DNA of 64,000 nt from Sambucus nigra (GCA_949130495.1 CASBWL010000416.1:372001-436000); one strand, 5' to 3'; shown: positions 1-10,257, counted from the stretch's first letter. Translations and numbers: made by a program. Notes: generated from the sequence alone by a model not told the origin.

Positions 1-1885
1 TACGCGGTCAGTTCCTACGAGTTATATTGGTCCCCTACGAGGTGCTCGCGACTCCTACGGGGTCGTTTGGGGGCTGGTTCGGGTTTTCACCCCTTAACGG
101 CCTGTTTTCAAGTATAAGTGTGATTTTTGTAAATTATCGTCATACTCTCAAACCGGGAGTCCCGGGACTACGTGGTCAGTTCCTACGAGTTACATTGGTC
201 CCCTACGAGGTGTTCGTGCCTCCTACAGGGTCGTTTGGGGGCTGGTTCGGGTTTTCACCCCTTAACGGCCTGTTTTCAAGTCTAAGTGTGATTTTTGAAA
301 ATTATCGTCATACTCTCATACCGGGAGTCCCGGGACTACGCGGTCAATTCCTACGAGTTACATTGGTCCCGTGCGAGGTGTTCGTGCCTCCTACGGGGTC
401 GTTTGGGGGCTGGTTTTGATTTTCACCCCTTAACGGCCTGTTTTCAAGTCTAAGTGTGATTTTTGCAAATTATCGTCATACTCTCAAACCGGGAATCCCG
501 GGACTTCGCGGTCAGTTCCTACGAGTTACATTGGTCCCGTGCGAGGTGTTCGTGCCTCTTACGGGGTCGTTTGGGGGCTGGTTCGGGTTTTCACCCCTTA
601 ACGGCCTGTTTTCAACTCTAAGTGTGATTTTTGCAAATTATCGTCATATTCTCAAACCGGGAGTCCCGGGACTACGCGGTCAGTTCCTATGAGTTACATT
701 GGTCCGGTGCGAGGTGTTCGTGCCTCCTACGGGGTCGTTTAGGGGTTGGTTCGGGTTTTCACCCCTTAACGGCCTGTTTTCAACTCTAAGTGTGATTTTT
801 GCAAATTATCGTCATATTCTCAAACCGGGAGTCCCGGGACTACACGGTCAGTTCCTACGAGTTATATTGGTCCCGTGCGAGGTGTTCGTGCCTCCTACGG
901 GGTCGTTTGGGGGTTGGTTCGGGTTTTCACCCCTTAACGGCCTGTTTTCAAGTCTAAGTGTGATTTTTGCAAATTCGGGTCATACTCTCAAACCGGGAGT
1001 CCCGGGACTACGCGGTCAGTTCCTACAAGTTACATTGGTCCCCTACGAGGTGTTCGTTCCTCCTACGGGGTCGTTTGGGGGCTGGTTCGGGTTTTCACCC
1101 CTTAACGGCCTGTTTTCATGTCTAAGTGTGATTTTTGTAAATTCGGGTCATACTCTCAAACCGGGAGACCCGGGACTACGCGGTCAGTTCCTACGAGTTA
1201 CATTGGTCCCGTGCTAGGTGTTCGTGCCTCCTACGGGGTCGTTTGGGGGCTGGTTCGGGTTTTCACCCGTTAACGGCCTGTTTTCAACTCTAAGTGTGAT
1301 TTTTGCAAATTATCGTCATATTCACAAACCGGGAGACCCGGGACTACGCGGTCAGTTCTTACAAGTTACATTGGTCCCGTGCCAGGTGTTCATGCCTCCT
1401 ACGGGGTCGTTTGGGGGATGGTTTGGATTTTCACCCTTTAACGGCATGTTTTTAAGTTTAAGTGTGATTTTTGCCAATTATCGTCTTATTCAGAAACCGG
1501 GAGACCCGGGACTACGCGGTCAGTTCCTACGAGTTACATTGGTCCCGTGCTAGGTGTTCGTGCCTCCTACGGGGTCGTTTGGGGGCTGGTTCGGGTTTTC
1601 ACCCCTTAACGGCCTGTTTTCAAGTCTAAGTGTGATTTTTGCAAATTATCGTCATACTCTCATACCGGGAGATCCCGGACTACGCGGTCAGTTCCTACAA
1701 GTTACATTGGTCCCGTGCGAGGTGTTTGTGCCCCCTACGGGGTGGTTTGGGTTGTCACCCTTTAACGGCTTGTTTTTAAGTTTAAGTGTTGATTTTTGAA
1801 AATTATCGTCATACTCACAAACCGAGAGACCCGGGACTACGCGGTCAGTTCCTACAAGTTACATTGGTCTCGTGCGAGGTGTTCG
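1..1885 (+). repeat. Satellite array, subfamily A (168-bp monomer)
   Basis: This is a head-to-tail array of about 11 monomers. The landmark 'cggtcagttcctac' recurs at a spacing of exactly 168 bases (for example near 1, 169, 337 and 505). Each unit carries a GC-rich half (an 'accgggagtcccggg' dyad, then 'ggtcccgtgcgaggtg') and an AT-rich half ('aagtgtgatttttgcaaatt'). Because 168 is 56 codons, one frame stays open through many monomers; this follows from the period and is not evidence of a gene. Monomers near 1700-1885 are more divergent and one lacks about 12 bases, as expected at an array edge. The array runs off the left end of the window. It is related to the array at 43,971-64,000. Confidence 0.97.
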
Positions 1886-2048
1886 GGACTTCGCGTGTCT
1901 CATTCTGGTATGTTTATTAGTTGTTTTACGTTTTCATTCACCAATGTTCAATTTTCAAATGTTGTATGCTAGCCTTAATCAATTTAGAACACTTACTTAT
2001 TTCATAAAATTTCGACAGAGTTTCCTTTGTTTATTCATGAAATCCAAC

Positions 2049-2138
2049 TTATTTTAATATTAACATAAGCCCAACAACAACAACAAGCACAAAAGCCGCA
2101 GCTAAACCACCAATAAATCCCTTCCACCGATTTAACAT
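2049..2138 (-). pseudogene. Possible terminal exon with a hydrophobic tail (fragment)
   Basis: On the minus strand a splice-acceptor-like 'actatttttag' directly precedes an ATG that opens 29 codons ending in TAA. The peptide is short and very hydrophobic (an Ile-Gly-Gly-Leu-Ala stretch followed by a run of valines), like the membrane anchor of a tail-anchored protein. It lies downstream, on the same strand, of the P450 and MMS21-like fragments, so it could be another captured exon. I do not recognise a family. The call rests only on the acceptor, the hydrophobicity and the neighbours, so it may be chance. Confidence 0.25.
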
Positions 2139-2393
2139 CTAAAAATAGTATATAAATCCATATAGCCCCTTCCTCCATGTCAACCACTTATTAAGGCCTT
2201 AACACACACATCTTACACAACACACACACGCGCACACAATTAAATGAAGAATTTACTTTGGTAAAGGTGCACTACATTATAAAATCTTCTATCATCAATA
2301 TAAAATACTTACCAAATTTATTCGCAACTTGAGATCCTCCGAATAAGCTCCCTCATTCTTGATCCTTGCGTATTTGTGCAAACAACTTGAGAT

Positions 2394-2478
2394 CTTCCCT
2401 TTTCCAATCACTTCTTCGAGTTCCGCTTTGGCTTTCACCAGTGTGCTGATGTTGTATCAGTCCCGACACAAAGAGGTC
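2394..2478 (-). pseudogene. Cytochrome P450 fragment (CYP76-like I-helix region)
   Basis: Read on the minus strand, the segment gives Asp-Leu-Phe-Val, then GTDTTS after a one-base deletion, and then, after a second frame change, KAKAELEEVIGKGK. In CYP76-type plant P450s the first motif is the I-helix oxygen-binding signature (AGTDTTS). The second normally follows about 17-18 residues later, after the SxxEWAMAELL stretch, which is missing here. So this is a small fragment with an internal deletion and frameshifts, and it cannot encode an enzyme. Minus-strand upstream sequence ends in a 'tattgcag'-like acceptor. It lies about 450 bases downstream of the MMS21-like exons on the same strand, which suggests the two were brought together by transposon capture or a rearrangement. 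The haem-binding Cys region is absent. Confidence 0.6.
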
Positions 2479-2921
2479 CTGCAATACCAAAATTATATTT
2501 TAAAAAGATATATTAACCATTATGTAGGGAGTGTAGTCATTTTACAACATGTGACTTAATTTTCTGACTTGTGAAATGTTCTTGGTTTTTTGTTTTATTT
2601 ACCAGTTTTTCAATTTTGGCATACATGAAGAATTAGTGAAAATGAGTAAGTAATTGAGAAAGGCCACAAACCAAGCACATGTGTTCGATGTGGGTCCTAT
2701 CGATTTGTCGATTTATTCCGAGTCCTATTGTGAAATATTGAGTATTGTCCTCATCAAATCATCTAGAATTACTCATCTTATTAATAGAGCACATATATTA
2801 TAGTTACATACAATCTAAGTAAACCCTTTTATATTAGTAATGTAGTAGAGGCATTACCTTCATAAAAAAACTAAAATAGAATAAGTTTCCTAAGTTCCAA
2901 AGGTTATGAATTAATGGTTAC

Positions 2922-3159
2922 CATTTGAGATTGATTGTCTCTCTCCAAATCAATCCCAATTTCCTTCATCGCCATTAGAGCTTTTCGAATTTCCTGAAAC
3001 ACACAATCAAAACTCAATTTGCATAAAAAATTAGTTTGACGGTTTAAGGAAGAGGAAATTTACAACGACGACAGATTGATTGTCCGAGTAAATAGCTGAA
3101 GCGACGGATTTGATTCTTCCGGCAATGTTACTTTTGCGAGAGGTGGAGGTGGAGGTCAT
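2922..3159 (-). pseudogene. MMS21/HPY2-like SUMO ligase, first two exons only
   Basis: On the minus strand an ATG at 3159-3157 opens an exon of 32 codons (3064-3159). It ends at a GTAAAT donor. A TTTCAG acceptor begins a second exon of 24 codons (2922-2993), which ends at a GTAACC donor. Both exons are in phase 0. The 56 residues include 'AGRIKSVASAIYSDNQS' and 'IRKALMAMKEIGIDLE', followed by Arg-Asp-Asn-Gln-Ser. I recognise this as the N-terminal helical region of plant MMS21/HPY2, the SUMO E3 ligase subunit (NSE2) of the SMC5/6 complex. The later exons with the SP-RING zinc domain do not follow; instead there is AT-rich sequence and then a P450 fragment. Splice sites and frame are intact, so the duplication may be fairly young. 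The assignment is from memory of the family and needs a protein search. Confidence 0.55.
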
Positions 3160-3643
3160 TTGGCTCGGTGGAAAAATGTTATGTGCACGCCTATCTCAAG
3201 TGTTTGGAGGGAAATTTTTCCTGACTACATATTGAATTTTGCCGGCCCTAGCCTCCACCACCACAATGCTCTCACCCTCTCTACAAACAACTAACCCCAA
3301 ATCGCACTAAATAAACACCAAGCTCAAATCGAAAGAAGAAACCCTCTGCTCAAAAATCAAATCAAACAGATTGTTAATAAATTAAACCCAACAGATTAAT
3401 ATTTTTTAAAAAAAACAACAAATCAGCCCCAAACTTTTCAACAAACCAACAACAAAAATCAGTCCAGAATTTAATATCTAAATTAATTAAACAGATTGTT
3501 AATAAATTAAACCCAAAAACAAACTCAAACAAAACAAAAAAAATTCAACACAGATTCAAACTTAAAAGTCTTTGTTATCAGATCAGTTTGAGATTTAAAA
3601 CACACCAGCCCCAAAAGTTTCAATCTTACACAGCAACAACAGA
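3160..3643. other. No gene recognised; A-rich sequence upstream of the MMS21-like fragment
   Basis: The first part is the natural upstream/5' leader position for the minus-strand MMS21-like exons. The rest is A- and C-rich sequence with local near-duplications such as 'attaaacccaacagatt' and 'gattgttaataaattaaac' (near 3370 and 3490). No open frame or RNA gene is visible. Confidence 0.5.
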
Positions 3644-3649
3644 TTATAT

Positions 3650-3700
<51 letters not shown>

Positions 3701-3719
3701 GATATGTATATATATGTAT
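3644..3719. repeat. (TA)n microsatellite
   Basis: About 75 bases of nearly pure TA dinucleotide with a few interruptions. Confidence 0.95.
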
Positions 3720-4257
3720 AAATTAAAAAAAAACTTACCCAAATACCGGCCATCGAAATCACGGCCGGAGAAACTTGTACCACGCCGGACTGAAAAACCT
3801 CCACACCGGAATCTCAACACCAGAAACCCCGTACCACACCGGACTGAAAAAGCCAGAACCACCGGAAATAATGCGACTCCGAAAATGGGGACCACCGGTA
3901 CCGAAACCGGAACCATCACAGAAAAAGAAAACGCGCTGGAACAAAGAAGCCACACCGGAAAAACCAAAAAAAAAAAAATCGAACACGTTGAAACTAAGAT
4001 CTCCTTCAAACCCCAAAAGAGACCAAATCAAATCTGTTTGATCAAAAAGATCAGAAATCTGGCAGTTGAGGTTCATCTTGAGAGAGAGAGAGAGAGAGAT
4101 GAGACCAAAAAAATGAGGTCGTGTGAGGGATAGAGACGAGAGGGAGGAGAGACGAGCGGGATATCTAATTGAGAGAGGAGAGAGAGCGGGAGACAAAAAT
4201 TTGGAAGGAGGCATATTATTTTTTTAGACTATTTATATTTTAGTAAGTGTACTCAAA
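3720..4257. other. CCGGA-rich and GA-rich sequence inside the putative CACTA element
   Basis: Short degenerate repeats of 'ccacaccgga' and 'ccggactgaaaaa' occupy 3745-3960, and a (GA)n run lies at 4081-4099. Open frames on both strands here overlap each other and have low-complexity composition, so I do not call a gene. The segment leads into a CACTA-type right terminus and is probably internal or subterminal sequence of that element. Confidence 0.4.
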
Positions 4258-4405
4258 TTTGGCACACTTTAAAACAGTGCCAAATTTTGGCACTGTTTTA
4301 AAGTGTGCCAAAATGCTATTAAACCGTGCCAAAATCTGGCATAGTTTTAAACTGTGCCAGATTTTTAATATCAGGGTGTGCCAAATTGCTGTTTTTGGTG
4401 TAGTG
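4258..4405 (+). mobile_element. CACTA (En/Spm-like) transposon, right terminus
   Basis: The segment ends in 'ttttggtgtagtg', the reverse complement of CACTACACCAAAA, which is a classic CACTA terminal inverted repeat. Just inside it are repeated 'tttggcac...gtgccaaa' subterminal motifs. Among them is a perfect palindrome at 4258-4312: two 27-base arms around one central T. Such short inverted motifs near the ends are the transposase-binding regions of CACTA elements. The three bases after the terminus are TTT, so the 3-bp target duplication would be TTT. No matching left terminus is visible between the satellite edge (1885) and this point, so the element is truncated or its left end is diverged. 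Confidence 0.7.
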
Positions 4406-4408
4406 TTT

Positions 4409-5586
4409 GTATCAATTGAAGATTCCTCTTTCCTACTCTTTTACATAACACAACGATCTTTATCCCCTTCCATTACCCATTCTCTTATCTTTCTCAATCC
4501 ACCTGAAGTGATAACCATCCCTCTCTCGATCTATTAAGGTTCAAATATATGGTTTAATTTCAAAATTTATATAGATTTGGTTTTGATTTCATATTAGAGT
4601 ATGATTCTTTCATTTTATTTGATGATTATTACTTTGCTTCGCATATGGTTACAAATTTGAAGTTAGAAATTCCCAAATTCAAAGGCATGTGTATCTTTGT
4701 TCCATATCACAAAGCTCTATATCTACTCTGCTTTATTTTATTAATACCACACATTTTTTTTGTAATTTATAGAATTAGTAATCACAAGAGGTTAACATTA
4801 GACTATGTTGCTTCCTTCTCTTTTAGTAATCGAATCATTGATATTATGTGTTCAATTTTGTAGGCTGGGGACAAATGAAATTCTTAGCAGTTAAGCTAAG
4901 TCTCTAAACTCATTGAAGCTATAAAATACCGGACTCAATAATAACGATGCTAAAATAACCAATCAGTCACAAGTACCCTTTAACTCACTTAGTGGTTCAA
5001 ATAAAAAAGATTTTTTATCATTTGGCCCCCATTTCTAATGCCTTTTGTGATTTTGGGACCCAAAGTTTCGCACAATATAATTTTGATATTTTTTTATGAT
5101 CATTTATTACATCTTTTAAGATGTATTTTTCTTTTGAATGTCCTTGAAAGTGAGGTAATGTAATTTCCCCTTACATCTCTTGAAAGTTCGGTTATATTAT
5201 AGTTTAGATATGATAGAGATATAAAACTATAATGTCATTATTTGGTAGGGGCAAATGAAAAGAGATCAAGGACCGAGGGATTTCAAAATTAGTAGATGGC
5301 TGAAGACTTTTTTCTCATTTCGTTTATCGTTACGTTGGGATTTTAATTTTCCAATCTTAACGTATACGCATTTCACAAGAAGTTTAGTTATGATTTTCAT
5401 TTACGAATATTTTTTCATTCTCATTTTTTATTAAGCATTTAATTTGCTACTACCAATTATCATAATACAATTATAATTGTTACAATTTAATTATATTATG
5501 TTATGTAATTTTACATTCGCACATCACGCAGAATACCTGTTCGTATTAAATAATTTTAGCCCCACGTAAAAAGTGATTTTATTAAA
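4409..5586. other. No recognisable gene
   Basis: AT-rich sequence. A pyrimidine-rich stretch at 4420-4535, followed by 'ttaaggttcaaat', looks like a 5' leader with a splice donor. Two short 'gggcaaatgaaa' segments (near 4867 and 5249) resemble each other. Frames at 4247-4863 are short and have no recognisable domain. It could be a gene remnant disrupted by the adjacent CACTA insertion, but the sequence does not show which gene. Confidence 0.3.
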
Positions 5587-7635
5587 GGGAACCACTATCC
5601 CCACACCCCAAAAGGTTTCCCCCACACCCTTTCTAAAACAAAAACACTAAATGACTAAAATACCCTCAATTCAGTTTTTAAGTAAAAAATTTTATTTACA
5701 GCTTTTTAAATAAAAATTTATTACTTAAAAAAACATAATATTTTGAAAAAAAATAAAAACATAAATTTTGAATATAAAAAATCCTAATATTCTGGAAAAT
5801 TAAAATTTTAATATTCTGAAAAAATAAAATCATAAAATTCAATTTTTTATTTTATAAAATATTATGTTATTTATAATAAAAACTTATTATTTTTTTAATT
5901 CAAATGGACGTTAATAAAAAAAGTTGTTTCGTTATTTAATTAAAAAAATGGACTTTCTTTTTATGAACAAAAAAAAGTTGACGTTAATTATATTAAACAA
6001 AAAATCTGAACATTATTTTTTGTTAATAAAAACTGGAGTAAAATTTTATTATAAACTATATTTTTTTTTAACTTTGTTTTTTACAATTTTTTATAAAACA
6101 TAGCTTTTCAAAAAAACTGTATTTTTTTGGTAAAAACAAAATTTTGTCTTTAATAAATTACTATTTTTTATTTTAGTATTTAAAAAAAAAACAGTATTTT
6201 TCTTTTGTAAGAAACTGTACCTTTGTTTACTGTTTTTAAAAAACTGTATTTTAAAAAAAAAAATTGTATTTTTGTTTATTTTTTTGATAAAAAAAATGTA
6301 CTTTGTATTTAAAAAAATGTATTATTTTTTTGTTATAAAAAATGTAATTGGATAAGAAAAACAAATTACTATATTATTTTTTTGATAACAAATAAACAAA
6401 GAGTTTATAAAAAATAGTAATTTGATAAAAAAAAAACTGTATTTTTTTATAACAAATAATACATTTGATAAAAACAAATAATTCATTTGATAACAAAATA
6501 ATAGAGCTTTTTTAAAAACAGTAAACAAAAATACAGTTTTTTACAAAAGAAAAATACAGTTTTATTTAAATACTAAAAAAAATAGTAATTTATTAAAGTC
6601 AAAATTTAGATTTTACCAAAAAAATACAGTTTTTTTAAAAAGCTATGTTCTATAAAAAATTGTAAAAAACATATTTAAAAAAAATATAGTTTATAATAAA
6701 ATTTTACTCCAGTTTTTATTAACAAAAAATAATGTTCAGATTTTTTGTTTAAATAATTAACGTCAATTTTTTTTTGATAAAAAGAAGGTCCATTTTTTTA
6801 ATTAGATAACAAAACAGTTTTTTTATTAACGCCCATTTTAATAAAAAAAACTAATAAGTTTCCTTTATAAATAACATAATGTTTTTTTTAAATAAAAAAC
6901 TGAATTTTATGATTTTGTTTTTTCAGAATATTAAAATTTTGATTTTCCAGAATATTAAGATTTTTTATATTCAAAATTTATGTTTTTATTTTTTTTCAAA
7001 ATATTACGTTTTTTTTAAGTAATAAATTTTTATTAAAAAAGCTGTAAACAATTTTTTTTACTTAAAAACTGAATTGGGCGTATTTTAGTCATTAAGTGTT
7101 TTTGTTTTAGAAAGGATGTCGGGGAAACCTTTTGGGGCGTGGGGATAGAGGTTCCCAAAAAATATAGTTTATAATAAAATTTTACTCCAGTTTTTATTAA
7201 CAAAAAATAATGTTCATATTTTTTGTTTAATATAATTAACGACTTTTTTTTTGTTCATAAAAAGAAAGTCCATTTTTTTAATTAAATAACGAAACAACTT
7301 TTTTTATTAACGTCCATTTGAATTAAAAAAATAATAAGTTTTTATTATAAATAACATAATATTTTATAAAATAAAAAATTGAATTTTATGATTTTATTTT
7401 TTCAGAATATTAAAATTTTAATTTTCCAGAATATTAGGATTTTTTATATTCAAAATTTATGTTTTTATTTTTTTTCAAAATATTATGTTTTTTTATGTAA
7501 TAAATTTTTATTTAAAAAGCTGTAAACAAAATTTTTTACTTAAAAACTGAATTGAGGGTATTTTAGTCATTTAGTGTTTTTGTTTTGGAAATGGTGTGGG
7601 GGAAACCTTTTGGGGGTGTGGGGATAGTGGTTCCC
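5587..7635. mobile_element. AT-rich foldback element with long inverted arms
   Basis: The left end begins 'gggaaccactatcccc' and the right end finishes with its reverse complement 'ggggatagtggttccc'. A third copy of the terminus ends at 7156 ('ggggatagaggttccc'). The segment 5587-7156 is one long imperfect palindrome centred near 6372, with arms of roughly 780 bases. Sequence 7157-7635 is a second copy of the right arm and also pairs with 5587-6062. The interior is A/T homopolymer-rich with no protein-coding content; frames here are composition artefacts. The terminus extends to 'tttattaa(a)gggaacc' on both sides, and I could not define a clean target duplication. It is a non-autonomous foldback or MITE-type element of unassigned superfamily. 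Its transcript would form a long hairpin. Confidence 0.8.
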
Positions 7636-7852
7636 TTAATAAAGTGCTTGATTTAAACATCGAGATGGTCTGTCAAACGAATATTCACGCTTTGGCGGTG
7701 GAAGGAATCAAAATTCTAAATTCAAAATCAAACAAACAGGTGCGTGTGAAGGTTGGTCAAACCAGCAAACTTAACACGTCCATTTCACATGGACCTCTCT
7801 CTCTCTGTTCACTCGACAAAAGCAGCTTGTGGCGTTCCTTCCACAAACAACC

Positions 7853-7860
7853 CTATAAAT
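7853..7860 (+). promoter_or_regulatory. TATA box of the AGP gene
   Basis: 'ctataaat' lies about 90 bases upstream of the ATG. A CT-rich run (near 7795-7806) precedes it, and an A/C-rich leader, typical of plant 5' UTRs, follows it. The foldback element ends about 215 bases further upstream. Confidence 0.65.
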
Positions 7861-7947
7861 ACAAACTTCCCTTTGCTACTTTTCTCACAAATTAAACTGC
7901 CCATTTTACAAATCACCCTTTGTGCAAATTTCTCCACCCAAAAAACA

Positions 7948-8142
7948 ATGGCCCAAGTTAGCACCATCATGAACGCCCTCGTACTCGGTTTCTTCGCCTC
8001 CATCGTCACTGTCTCGGCCCAAGATAGCGCGATGTCACCGGCTCCGTCGCTGGACGTCGGAGCGGCGTTTTCTCTGCCGATTTCTACGGCTGTCATCGGA
8101 ACTTCTCTATTATTCTCTCTCATATCTCTCTTTAGGCATTGA
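7948..8142 (+). CDS. Arabinogalactan peptide (AG-peptide), GPI-anchored
   Basis: The frame encodes 64 residues starting at the first ATG after a TATA box and an A-rich leader ('aaaaaacaatgg', good plant start context). Residues 1-24 form an N-terminal signal peptide ending Val-Ser-Ala, with Gln25 as the likely mature start. A short mature core follows, with Ser-Pro-Ala-Pro (about 30-33), where prolines would be hydroxylated and carry arabinogalactan. The C-terminus (about 45-61) is hydrophobic and ends Leu-Phe-Arg-His, fitting a GPI-anchor signal removed in the ER. The length and the 'GAAFSLP' motif match a common plant AG-peptide type annotated as small arabinogalactan or uncharacterised membrane protein. 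The product would sit on the outer plasma membrane or wall. It is a single exon with no disruption, and the only intact host gene I see. Its specific role is unknown. Confidence 0.85.
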   Translation: MAQVSTIMNALVLGFFASIVTVSAQDSAMSPAPSLDVGAAFSLPISTAVIGTSLLFSLISLFRH

Positions 8143-9000
8143 GTGTTTGAATCATGATTTCTGAAGCTTTTGTAAATCAATACAGAGAGAATGACTTTGT
8201 AATTGATTACGTGTTATGATTGATTCATTTTGTTTATTATATTTATATGTGAGGAGGATTACAGCTTTACTGATATATGAGGATTTCATCTTTCGTTGTA
8301 TACACATGATGAGGAATAAACATTCATTTTTACTTCTTATGTTGTTCATTTCATGCAGTCCTTTTTGCTTTCGTTTTGTCTTACTAATTCGAAGCTACTT
8401 CAGAAAAATTGTTAAATTAATAGCGTTTATATAACATAACAGGTCAAGGGAATTTTTGATGATTTTTTTTTTTTTTTTGCATATAGAAGTTTCTAAAAAG
8501 TAGTTTTATATGACATTGATAAATTGCACTAACATGTTATCAGTGGATACTCTATTATTGGCATGTAAGATACAAATACTTTTAAAATTATAATCACTAG
8601 AGATACCTTTTTTTTTTTTTTTTTAAATTATGAACACAAATAAATATCTAAAAATTTCTTAAGATAATTTAACACACCGTGAAAGGCAACACTGCTAGAG
8701 ATGGACTTACTCTTTGAAGTACGATCTTGGTAAATTTTTTAATTAGCCATGTCTTCTCTGCTCAAACATTTTAGCTCATTAAACTAGTATTCAGTCACAT
8801 GATGCACAACCGATTTCAAATGAAGGGAGAGAAAAAAGAGATGAGCGGGAAATAGTTGTTTGACATAAAAAAGACTTATAAATTGGAAGGAGAAAAAGTG
8901 AGATATAAATAAAAGGAGAGAGTTTTGTGAGAATGATAAAGGGAGAGAGATTTGTAATTTATACAAGTTAAAAAAAAAAAAAAAATGCATGTCCTTGGGA
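8143..9000. other. 3' flank of the AGP gene; no further gene
   Basis: The first 80-150 bases are the probable 3' UTR, T-rich with a 'tttgtaattgatt' stretch. The rest is AT-rich with poly(T) runs near 8466-8480 and 8610-8625 and a poly(A) run near 8969-8985. Frames here are low complexity. Confidence 0.5.
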
Positions 9001-10048
9001 ACACGAGGCCCCCAATTTTAAAACCTTTTTACTTCAAAAAGAGTAATTTTCTTTTATAAGATACGGAAGCGGAGATGGTTCAATTAAACAACAAATTTTA
9101 ATTTCTTTTCAAATTAAAATTAAACCAAGTGAAATTAAATTAAAATACACACACACAGTTTTAATTTCACTTAAACACAATTAATTCACTTCAAGTCCTA
9201 AAAATTTGCCTAAGTTATATTTTCAATATTACCAAGTTAGGCCAAACCAATTTTATCAAATTAAGTGACGACTTGAATTAAATTAACATAAACATTACCC
9301 AAATTAATTTAGCACCAAATTAAATAAGTTGTGAAATAAACCAATTTTATCTTTTTACCTAAGCATGCATTTTAGGTGATTTTACAAAAGATAAAATAAA
9401 CAATTAATCCATTACGCCGCGATGTACGAGAAAAAATCCACAACGGAAAAAAATCTCGGACGACCCTGACCTTAAGTCCACTAAGTATGCTTTTACAATT
9501 ACAAGACAGATGACTTACTTCCTCAACTTGACCCCTTTCAAGCCTTCACAGGTCTTCTAGTAAACACCTCCGCCTAGTCGACAATCTCGGAGCTCCACCG
9601 GAATCTTGAAATCACCAATGAGACATAGGTACATCGTCAACCACACATTGGGCCTTTCACCATGTGAGAATGTCGCAGCAAAACAAACTTCTTCTTCTTT
9701 GAGGGATTTAGAAGTAAACCCAAACAATCTCTTCAATGCGGTAGAGAAAACTCGGTGCCAAACACTCCAAGCAAGATGTATATATATTGAAACTTGGAAT
9801 AAACAATATGGGTGAAAACAAAAGTGTTTTATGAATTTTTCTTGGAAAAATATACACTTAAACAATGAACTTTTCTTTGGAAAGATGAACACCCAAAAAC
9901 TCTCTCTAGGAGTTGGAATAGTATGAAAAGTTAAGTTGAAAAAGTTGGTTTCCGTACTTAATTAATCAGGTAAAAAGTTAGTGGAAAAAGAAGTGGGAAA
10001 GTGGAAAAAAACTGCTCAAACTGCCAAATAAACTGTTCCCGCCAAATC
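9001..10048. other. Unassigned repeat-like sequence, possibly an LTR remnant
   Basis: No coding domain is recognisable. The 9420-9800 part has a moderately GC-rich block and then 'atatatattgaaacttgg', a composition common in minus-strand copia LTRs. No second copy of it exists in the window, so neither the boundary nor the type can be fixed. Confidence 0.3.
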
Positions 10049-10257
10049 TCGTTCGAACGAGATTTTCGTTCGAACGAAGTATCGTTCGAACGAGCCTTCT
10101 AACGAAGTTCCAGTGTATTAAAAGTTGAACTAGTTAGAAATCTCGTTGAAATTCTCGTTCGAATAGCCATCTCGTTCGAATGACAATTCGAACGATGTTC
10201 CAGTGGCCAATAGGGGAACTCGTTGGCAGACCTCGTTCGAACGACAACTTCGAACGA
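10049..10257. repeat. Cluster of TCGTTCGAACGA palindromes
   Basis: The 12-base perfect palindrome TCGTTCGAACGA occurs at 10049, 10066, 10082 and about 10233. Partial or one-mismatch copies lie near 10155, 10172, 10187 and 10248, and the units are separated by 'gttccagtg'-like spacers. The clustering within about 210 bases is far above chance. A similar architecture with a different core (CGAATCGATTCG) lies inside the Tekay-like LTR at 24.1 kb, so this cluster may mark a decayed LTR. Confidence 0.85.

Noticed and set aside
27..1799. Long open frames with a repeated 56-residue protein unit in satellite A
   Set aside because: The monomer is exactly 168 bases (56 codons), so any stop-free frame stays open across units. 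Starts are mostly non-ATG, the sister array B is full of frame changes, and there is no gene context.
2269..2285. 'cactacattataaaat' as the missing left end of the first CACTA element
   Set aside because: It shares only CACTACA with the right terminus, and the flanking bases (GTG) do not match the TTT that follows the right end.
3714..4214. Overlapping frames of 139 and 151 residues on opposite strands
   Set aside because: Composition is driven by CCGGA-type and GA/TA repeats, frames overlap on both strands, and no domain is recognisable.
6322..6528. Hydrophobic minus-strand frame in the foldback element
   Set aside because: It is a translation of A/T homopolymer-rich sequence rich in Phe, Leu and Ile codons, with no start context or homology.
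9557..9892. 111-residue minus-strand frame
   Set aside because: No recognisable domain, no splice or promoter context, and it overlaps another frame on the opposite strand in repeat-like DNA.
10049..10257. Palindrome cluster as a CRISPR array
   Set aside because: Repeats are only 12 bases, spacing is irregular, the genome is a plant and no cas genes are present.
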